Assembly: GCF_030035675.1 (NCBI RefSeq) | Contig: NC_084489.1 | Location: 36,354,001-36,418,000, forward strand | DNA length: 64,000 nt | Source of the DNA: Rhineura floridana | Taxonomy: Eukaryota > Chordata > Lepidosauria > Squamata > Rhineuridae | Direction of reading: 5' to 3' | In this document: positions 57,089 through 64,000 of the stretch, piece by piece | Numbering within the stretch: the first letter of the stretch is position 1 | Layout of the letters: each line of letters opens with the position of its first letter | Made by a program: the position numbers and the translations under genes | Notes under the pieces: generated by a model | Told to the model about the DNA's origin: nothing | Databases searched by the model: none | Seen by the model: only the letters and a program-made list of their open reading frames with translations

Positions 57089-58097
57089 AACCACTTACTG
57101 AAAATGCCTGCTGAAGTAAAAAGGTCTTCACCAAGCACCAGACATTCCACAGGGAGTTTTAGTGAGGCAAGTTGCTCCTTAGCCACACCAGACTAAACTT
57201 GATCTTGGGTGCTCCAGGGCAAACATGTTGCAGGGCTCTTCCTTCAGTTTATTTACCTTGGGGTGAACTGCAGAGGTGATGCTAACCAGTCCCTTTTTTC
57301 TCAGGCTCTTACGGTTTAGTAATCCTCTATCTAAATATTCCTGGGGAAAAGCATATGGCAGCCATTCTGATGCATTTTGCCTCCTGGTTCTGTTATTTCA
57401 CTGCTAGGGAGGGCTAACTCATCTTGGATGAAGTGTAGTGTTAGTAATTTTGTGCCTGTGAATGCAGGAAGTCTTGTTGGATGTTCTGTTTTCTGCCATG
57501 CTCTGCCAGTTCTCCTTAGCAGCTGGTGGACTGGTTGTACACAGGGTCCCCTATGGCACCAATTATGTCACGTTTTTCAAATCTCAAAAGATTTGCCTTG
57601 TGAATGCAATATTTGACGATCTTAAATTTCTTTTCAAGTGCCAAGTACTTTGCTTCTAATGACCTTTTATTTTAAAGTGATAATCAAACACTGGTTTGCT
57701 GAACTGTCAAGATGCAGAGAGTAAGAATCCAAGCTAGTGTGCTTTTAATAGGAACAGTTGCTTTATAAGTCTACACAGCCTGTGACTTTCCTTTTAGTCT
57801 TCATTTTAAAAACATCCTGCTGTGGCTTAGAATTCTTCCTAGTATGTTTCAAGGCTGGCAGGAGAGGGGATGGGGGATGGAGACTCTGAAATAATTAATT
57901 CATTGTCAGGCCTACTGCAGCTCCTGCATTCCAATGGAAAGCCATTTGCCACACACTTGAGTGCTGACAAATGAACTCTGGAAAATCATTTTATTCTAGG
58001 CCAGTTTGATTGACGTTGTTACTCTGGCCAGTCTTGTTTGTATAATTCAGTGACTTAAAGTCAGAGAATTATTGTGGCAAGGAAAAAAGAAACTTAG
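57089..58097. other. SCRN1 intron, nothing recognised
   Basis: No repeat or exon was recognised; the expected next SCRN1 exon is not here. Confidence 0.45.
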
Positions 58098-58192
58098 CTG
58101 CAATCCAGTTCACACTTATCTAGGAGTAAGTCCTATTGAACCCAGTGGAGCTTACTTCTGAATAGACATGTATTGAATTGCGTCCTAAGAAG
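58098..58192. repeat. Best example of the short palindromic repeat
   Basis: CTGCAATCCAGTTCACACTT, AGGAGTAAGTCCTATTGAA, CCAGTGGAGCTTACTTCTGA, ATAGACATGTATTGAATTGC: the two halves fold back on each other around CCCAGTGG. Related copies are at 12328, 18171, 22728, 22858, 24413, 30001, 30737, 33600 and 42663. Confidence 0.7.
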
Positions 58193-58920
58193 GAAAGGGC
58201 AGAAAAGAAATGGCACTGAGATTTCACTTTCCATTATGGAAGCAAATGGGACTATAGACTGCAGTAGGGCTTGCTGGAGCTCTTCACTGTAGCCCACAAC
58301 TTGTCAAGTGAGACTGCTAAGCAAGCTCACTGTGTCTATCTAGTTCTCTCTTTTTGGATGAACCCCCCAAGTGCAAATGGTTCTCGAGTGTGTAGGTCTT
58401 GTATAACTTCTCCTCAGGGGAGAGGAGAAGACAGAAACAGACTGGTGAGCCGCCACCATCCAGCACCCATAGTGGCTTCTCTCTTTTCCAACAGCCACCA
58501 CTGAGGTGTCTGAAGGACCATCTTGTCCTAAGGGGCGTGAGAAGAAGGAGTCACAGTTTATTCTAAACAAACAGGTTGTCTTTTCCATTTTTTAAATCAA
58601 TGTTTTAAAACTTACGTTAAGTAGTCTTATGTAAATTGCTTTGTGGGATCTGCACAACATATAAATGCCATAAATAAACAAACTGTCCTTTGGGAAGGCA
58701 CAGTCTTATCCATTCAGAGTACATGGCAGACCAATTCTTCAAGGGAGCAATTCAAAGTACATTTAAGAAGCTAATTATATAAGTACATTAAGTTCCTCTT
58801 TCCCATTCTTCCATCAGTGCAGGTTTCTATGCTGGAATCATCCTCTTGTCTGTCAGTTTTTGTATTTTCAAATCCATTTTCGGCATTGACGAAATCCACT
58901 CTGCTAAACCTTTGTTCAAA
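58193..58920. other. Intron, with an L2-type tail
   Basis: 58580-58680 (TGTGGGATCTGCACAACATA and TAAATGCCATAAATAAAC) is an L2-type tail. The rest is unrecognised. Confidence 0.4.
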
Positions 58921-58957
58921 CTCAAAATTTAAAGACACAGTACCGGGAAAAAAAAAA

Positions 58958-58986
58958 GGTCCTTACAAGAAAAAATTATAAGGACC
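58958..58986 (+). repeat. Hairpin in LINE 5' UTR
   Basis: GGTCCTTA and TAAGGACC form a perfect 8-bp stem with a 13-base A-rich loop, 42 bases before the ORF1 start. Confidence 0.65.
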
Positions 58987-59027
58987 TAGGACTCCAACCG
59001 ATCTCTGATTATACTTACTCTTCTAAA

Positions 59028-60704
59028 ATGAAGCAATTAAAAATAAAAAATTACTACCAGCCAAATGAAATGACAAACCATCCGGAAGCCTCCCTGTCGA
59101 ATGAGGTGACATCAAACAATAATATATCTAAATTAGATGCAAATGAATGGTCAATAAATAACCATTTTTTCCAATCACCTCACAACATAAAGGGACCATC
59201 TCCCACCTTGGCGCAAGAAATGGCTGAGATTTTAGGAGGAGAAGCCTTGATAGACCTATTATATCCAGACCATAATTCAGATCGATCTCATCTAAGCGAT
59301 CCAGATTTAATTTCACTGTGTGAACCCTCAGTGAACTCTGCATTAGAATCACCTCATATAACAGACTATAACTCAATGCCATCTTTGGAGTCCTCGTTTT
59401 ATTTGGGAGATAGCAGCAGAAGAGAACAAAGCAATGAAATTCATGACAAGGGAACAAAAGATGAGACGACTTCTAGCCAAAGACCATCCAGGAGGACTCA
59501 AGAGTGGTCTCAAATCCTGACGCAATCGCTAAACCAAGTATTTAAAGTTGTAGATGAGTCAAATTCATTATTAACAACGTTAACAAATCTTATTATAAAT
59601 ATGGACTCTCATCTTAAATCTGGATCAACTAATAAGATGCCAACTATCAATTGTAGTATTTCACAAGGCACGCAGACAACCCATCCCCTTATAAAGAAAA
59701 AAAGGAAGAAAAAAGGCATGGATAATAATTCAAACCAAACAAAAAAAAGTAAAAATATCAAAACTTCTAAGACTCATATCAAAAAACAGATGAACAATAA
59801 ACTCTTTAGGCTCATAGACTCATCTACATCTGCTCTGCTTAAGAAGAAGACGAAAAGGAAAATGAAAATGAAAATGAAAAGAAAGAGATGTTCGATAAAT
59901 GATACCTCGAAGGCGACTTCAACCCAGTATATCCCAATGACGGATCCTTCTTTGGTGCAGTTGAACGTAGCCGACAGTCAACAGGACCAACTCCTTAATT
60001 CGCAATCTATGGATGCTATTGCAAATCAAATAGCCTCACAGCAAATAGAAAACTCAAACCTCCTACCAAAGAGGTTACCAAATTCATGGGACTTGGTTTT
60101 AAACCCAAAAAAGTTAGCCATCATTAATTACCCCAAATTAAAAGGTGTGCTTACTCAAAAGGAAAGGAGTTTGCACTTATTGGAGATTTTATCTAAGATA
60201 GCGCCCGGAACTATATACTCTTGGGACATTGCTAATATTGAGTATCTATTCTTCAACTATACTAATGCTAGAGCGATAGTGACGTTTCACGATGAAGCGA
60301 AGACAAAAATCTTCTTCACATTAAAGGACCGGCTACTATCTCTGAATCTAAATGTTTCAAGAGTTTTTGAAAATTCAGCAGAGCCGGTGAAATTAGAGGC
60401 ATATGTAAAAAACAAGCGGACTCTTGTCCCCCTTTTAATAGACAAACCGCAAAAGTGCCCAAATCCATCTGATCAACAAGACTGCCTTTTAACGGATGCC
60501 ACTTCCTCAGCTAGAACTCAACAGGATTCAAATAAAATACAAGACACAAGAACCAAAAAGACTAATGAAGAAATTCAATTCTTGCCTGAAGAACGTATGC
60601 TTCTAGATACGTTTACCACACTTTCCATAGAGGCACAAGATGAAATTATAACCAATTTGCATATCTTAAGATCTACTCTAATTGATCTGAAATACAAAAA
60701 ATAA
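59028..60704 (+). CDS. LINE ORF1 protein, 558 aa, uncharacterised
   Basis: An intact frame. The N-terminal 200 residues are polar and Ser/Asn-rich. Two lysine-rich tracts (about 223-252, KKKRKKKG; and 272-287, KKKTKRKMKMKMKRKR) look like nucleic-acid binding or nuclear-localisation segments. Residues about 363-447 alternate short hydrophobic strands and helices (LAIINYPK, RAIVTF, LNVSRVF) in a way that suggests an RRM-like fold. No CCHC knuckle is present. Its place just upstream of the endonuclease/RT ORF fits an ORF1 RNA chaperone. The first ATG after the 5' hairpin is taken as the start. Confidence 0.75.
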   Translation: MKQLKIKNYYQPNEMTNHPEASLSNEVTSNNNISKLDANEWSINNHFFQSPHNIKGPSPTLAQEMAEILGGEALIDLLYPDHNSDRSHLSDPDLISLCEPSVNSALESPHITDYNSMPSLESSFYLGDSSRREQSNEIHDKGTKDETTSSQRPSRRTQEWSQILTQSLNQVFKVVDESNSLLTTLTNLIINMDSHLKSGSTNKMPTINCSISQGTQTTHPLIKKKRKKKGMDNNSNQTKKSKNIKTSKTHIKKQMNNKLFRLIDSSTSALLKKKTKRKMKMKMKRKRCSINDTSKATSTQYIPMTDPSLVQLNVADSQQDQLLNSQSMDAIANQIASQQIENSNLLPKRLPNSWDLVLNPKKLAIINYPKLKGVLTQKERSLHLLEILSKIAPGTIYSWDIANIEYLFFNYTNARAIVTFHDEAKTKIFFTLKDRLLSLNLNVSRVFENSAEPVKLEAYVKNKRTLVPLLIDKPQKCPNPSDQQDCLLTDATSSARTQQDSNKIQDTRTKKTNEEIQFLPEERMLLDTFTTLSIEAQDEIITNLHILRSTLIDLKYKK

Positions 60705-63700
60705 AACATAGGTAAAACTGAGTTTAACCCAATTGCTGACGCAGAAGACCCGACTCTCATGATCTCTAATCAACCGATCAATGCGAATACTGACGAAAGC
60801 GCCTTAAAGAACCTGTATCTGCAATTCGAGTCAAACACCGCTCCAATATATACAGTCTCAAATGACAAAATGGTGTATAAAGATGAACACAAAGATGAAC
60901 TGGAAAGGCCTTCAAGTTTTTTTCAACCCAACTCTTCTTTGTCAAAATCTACACATGACGTAAAAAAATGACAAAGATCAAGTTTCTCCATTTATACCCT
61001 AAAGTTTCTCTCATGGAACATCGCGGGATGGAGAATCAGAATGGCAGACCCTTCCTACGTCTCCTTTTTAAAACAACATCATATCCTATGTCTACAGGAA
61101 ACTTGGTTAATGAACGATTTGGATCTAGACGGCTTTACGACATACCATATTAAGGCGACTCCCAGTAAAAGGGGTGGCCGCCCGAAGGGAGGTATCTGCA
61201 CTTTGATCTCTACCGAGTTATATCTCACAATTACTCCAGTTGAGCCACTAGAGGATTTGGCTCTTACTGTGAGTTTAAAATTAAAGTCACACCATCTATT
61301 ACTGATCAATATATATATACACCCAGCGAAAGACAAACAATCGGGTGGGAGTAATATTACTAAGCTAAAAAATTATCTATTAAATTTGACATCCCAATAT
61401 CCGGAAGCAAACCTCATATTACTAGGAGACTTCAATGCCAGAATAGGTTCATCTGATGAGGCTTTATTTGCAAAATACCATTTGGTGCCCCCCTCTCTAG
61501 ATGGTTTAAACACCATCCCCATCAGACAATCCAAAGACCAAGGCATAACATATGCAGGCCTTTGTCTCGCCAAATTGATCACAGAATTAAATTTAATTCT
61601 ATTAAATGGTCGCACCAACGATGATAATGAAGGGGAATATACATTTCTATCAAGCAGAGGAGCCTCAGTTATAGACCTAGCAATTGTCTCTCAGGAACTA
61701 TATCATCTAATTAATATCTTTAAATGTATTGATAGACCTGAAAGCGATCACTCCCCTATTATGATGACATTGATTCACGACTGCTTCCCAATTCAAATTT
61801 ATTCCCAAACATTCTCTAGTGATTTATATGAGACCTCTAAAGGCAGAATAAAGTGGGTTCCAAAAATTGCGAGTGAGATAAAAGAAAAATTGACTGCCCC
61901 TGATTTACTTGCTCTAAAGGATGTAATACAAAACTCCACTCAACCTCTAACAGTCCTAAAATGTTTCCATCAAGTAATGACCTCTCTAAAAACATTAATA
62001 TTATTAAATGTTAAATTTAAACCTAAATCAAATAATGTAATATCACATTCTAAAACATGGTTTGATAAAGACTGCGTCAATTAAAAAAAAAACTATTGAT
62101 ATTAAAGTACAAGGAGTATAAAGAGAACCACGATCTAGAGGCCCTACAAGTTTATTGTGAGGAACGAAAGCAATTTAAATATTTAATTAAAGAGAAAAAG
62201 AAATTAGGACTTCAGCAAACCTGGCAACGCCTCCTCTATGCCTCTCAACTAAAAAATTCAAATCTGTTTTGGAAAATGGTGACATGTAATTGGCCAAGAT
62301 CTTGCCCCAATATGGGTTGCTATGTTCCTCCCAAGGAATGGGAGAACTATTTTACTAAAATCTATAAACAAGATAGTAATTGCAGTGAGATTGAGGTATC
62401 CCTAAGCGATATCCCTAAATGGGACCCGGTAAATGTAAACGAAATAGTAGAACTTATTAATAAACTAAAAGCTAACAAAGCCCCTGGTTCGGATAACATT
62501 CCAGCCAAACTATTCAAATCAAACTTAGATTGGTGGGCCCCCTTGCTTGCTGCTCTTTTTACGCACATTGATTATTCAATGGAAATACCTAGTGATTGGG
62601 GCACAGCAATAATTGTTCCAATTCATAAAAAAGGCTCGAGGCACGATCCGGCGAATTTTTGTCCTATTAGCCTTCTAAACATTGTTAGTAAATTATACTC
62701 GGCACATCTTTATGATAAGCTAATCTCATGGATGGAGCAAAATGAAATACTGGCCCCAGAACAAGCTGGATTTAGGACAGGCCGCTCAACTATAGACCAC
62801 GCATTGATTCTCCAACACTTTGTCAATAAATACAGAAGTGAATCTAGGAGAGAGCTGTATACTGCCTTTATAGATCTAAAAACAGCATTTGATTCTATCT
62901 CTAGAGAGAGACTTTGGAACAAGCTTGCTAAATCTAACATCGATACACGCCTTCTGACTCTTATACGAGCGCTATATAAAAATACATCCCTTAGAGTCAG
63001 ATGCAGTAATAATGGGCAGCTAACGAACCCAATCCCCACTTATAAAGGGGTCAAACAGGGATGTATCCTTGCTCCATTACTATTTAATATATATATCAAC
63101 CCAATAGTTCAAAGATTATCGCAAATACCATCCCACCCGCCCAGTCTAATGGAGACTGCTAGACCTATTTTGTTATACGCGGACAATATTGTCCTGATCT
63201 CAAGAACCCAGGTTGGTCTTAGGCGACTACTGTCTTCAGTAGCCCTATTTTGTAAACAAGAAGCCCTTTCAATTAACTACGAAAAATCAAAGGCTCTGAT
63301 CTTCACTAATAAAAGAATAAAACATACTTGGCGTATAAATGGCTATCAAATTGAACAAGTAAATGCATATAAATACCTTGGAATGACCTTCCAAGCCTCA
63401 GGTTCGTGGTCTTTACATGTGAAACAAGTAGTTTCTAATGCCAAAAGAACCATGAAGGCTTTATTATCTTTTTATTATAACAAAGGAGGCCAAATCCCCA
63501 TCGCAGCCATAAAAATTTTCAAAGCAAAAATAATCCCACAGCTACTGTATGGCTCCCAGGTATTAACTAGTGAAAAACTTAGGTCTTTAGAAGTAGTTCA
63601 AAATATCTTTCTTAGATCCATACTCGCAGTACCCACATGTGTTCCCAGCTTCATGTTAAGACTAGAAGCTGGACTTCCTTCTATAGAGTCACATGTATGG

Positions 63701-64000
63701 ATACTCAGGATTAATGCATGGCTTAAACTGATGTTCAACCCAATTGGTCTAGCACCTCAGATATTACATGACAAATTTCACTCCACATGGAATAAGATGA
63801 TTACTAACAAGCTGAACCACCTAGGCTTCTCAATCCTGGAAATTTTGAAAATGGGTCATATAAAAGCCAAGAAGCACATCCTCCTACGAATTAATGATAT
63901 AGATCTCCAACAGCACTGGATGCTTGTTAAAAAACACATCTATAATACCAACCCTCAACTTGCCATGCCATATTTAACAAATTTATCCCTACCGAAACAT
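60705..64000 (+). pseudogene. LINE ORF2 (APE endonuclease + RT), damaged, 3' end outside
   Basis: ORF2 shares the frame of ORF1 after its TAA; the first ATG is at 60759. A TGA at 60969-60971 precedes the endonuclease. The endonuclease keeps WNIAGW, LQETW, LLGDFNARIG and SDHSP. A frameshift falls near 62077 beside an A run. The RT is then open from about 62078 to the edge, with APGSDNIPAKLF, FCPISLLNIVSKLYS, FIDLKTAFDSI, GVKQGCILAPLLFN and YADN at about 63178, where YADD is expected, so the second catalytic Asp is changed to Asn. The C-terminal part (QLLYGSQVLTSE, MLRLEAGLPSIESHVWI) is the usual region after the RT thumb. At least three inactivating changes. Confidence 0.85.

Larger units (their letters stand above)
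58945..64000 (+). mobile_element. Two-ORF LINE, probably Vingi-like (I superfamily)
   Basis: An AT-rich LINE at least 5 kb long, running off the right edge. The order is 5' UTR with a hairpin, ORF1 (59028-60704), a same-frame spacer, an APE-type endonuclease and a reverse transcriptase open to 64000. The endonuclease excludes R2/R4 groups. The RT motifs differ from CR1, L2, L1 and RTE. Vingi-like is my best guess from the KKG-RPISLLNIVSKLYS, AGFR-GRSTIDHALIL and GVKQGC patterns. The 5' boundary is approximate. Confidence 0.75.

Noticed and set aside
57377-57659. Next SCRN1 coding exon
   Set aside because: The frames do not resemble the expected LGLERGETAKEAL or FEDANSCHSFQSAYLIVD segments and lack suitable splice sites.

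Overview
The window is a stretch of a squamate reptile (lizard or snake) nuclear chromosome. It holds three conserved vertebrate genes with exon-intron structure, set in introns and intergenic DNA packed with squamate-type repeats: Sauria-like tRNA SINEs, a 5S-derived SINE, CR1, L2 and a Vingi-like LINE, and many short non-autonomous DNA transposons. No retrovirus-like, LTR or Polinton sequence was recognised, and there is no sign of prokaryotic DNA.

Gene layout. PLEKHA8 (FAPP2) lies on the minus strand. Its first ten coding exons run from 26289 down to 2189 and the gene leaves the window on the left; the PH domain is complete but most of the GLTP domain is outside. FKBP14 lies divergently on the plus strand, complete in four coding exons from 27399 to 33244, with an HDEL tail and a poly(A) signal. 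SCRN1 (secernin-1) follows on the plus strand. Its GC-rich promoter and probable non-coding first exon are near 38.0-38.4 kb, its first two coding exons are at 52136-52294 and 55622-55803, and the rest lies to the right. The order and orientation PLEKHA8 - FKBP14 - SCRN1 match the human 7p14-p15 neighbourhood. PLEKHA8 and FKBP14 are head to head, about 1.1 kb apart between start codons, over a CCAAT-rich probable bidirectional promoter.

Repeat layout. The PLEKHA8 introns (0-26 kb) carry CR1 pieces, SINEs and hAT-like elements. These include a 1.34-kb hAT element with perfect 16-bp ends and a nested SINE (16371-17713), and a degraded CR1 that itself carries a 490-bp insert (20663-21153). The interval 34.4-37.7 kb holds a CT-rich tandem repeat, a 1.3-kb element bounded by two 282-bp inverted arms (35093-36419), and a hAT-like MITE with a better-preserved relative at 54080-54460. 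The first intron of SCRN1 holds a nearly whole L2 LINE (43002-46213) with one frameshift. The right edge (about 58.9 kb onward) is a two-ORF, AT-rich LINE with an intact unusual ORF1 and a damaged ORF2 carrying endonuclease and reverse transcriptase.

No new multi-gene system is evident. The most notable items are the long inverted-arm element, the ORF1/ORF2 arrangement of the right-hand LINE, a GC-AG intron in PLEKHA8, and the dense nesting of small DNA transposons with readable target-site duplications.
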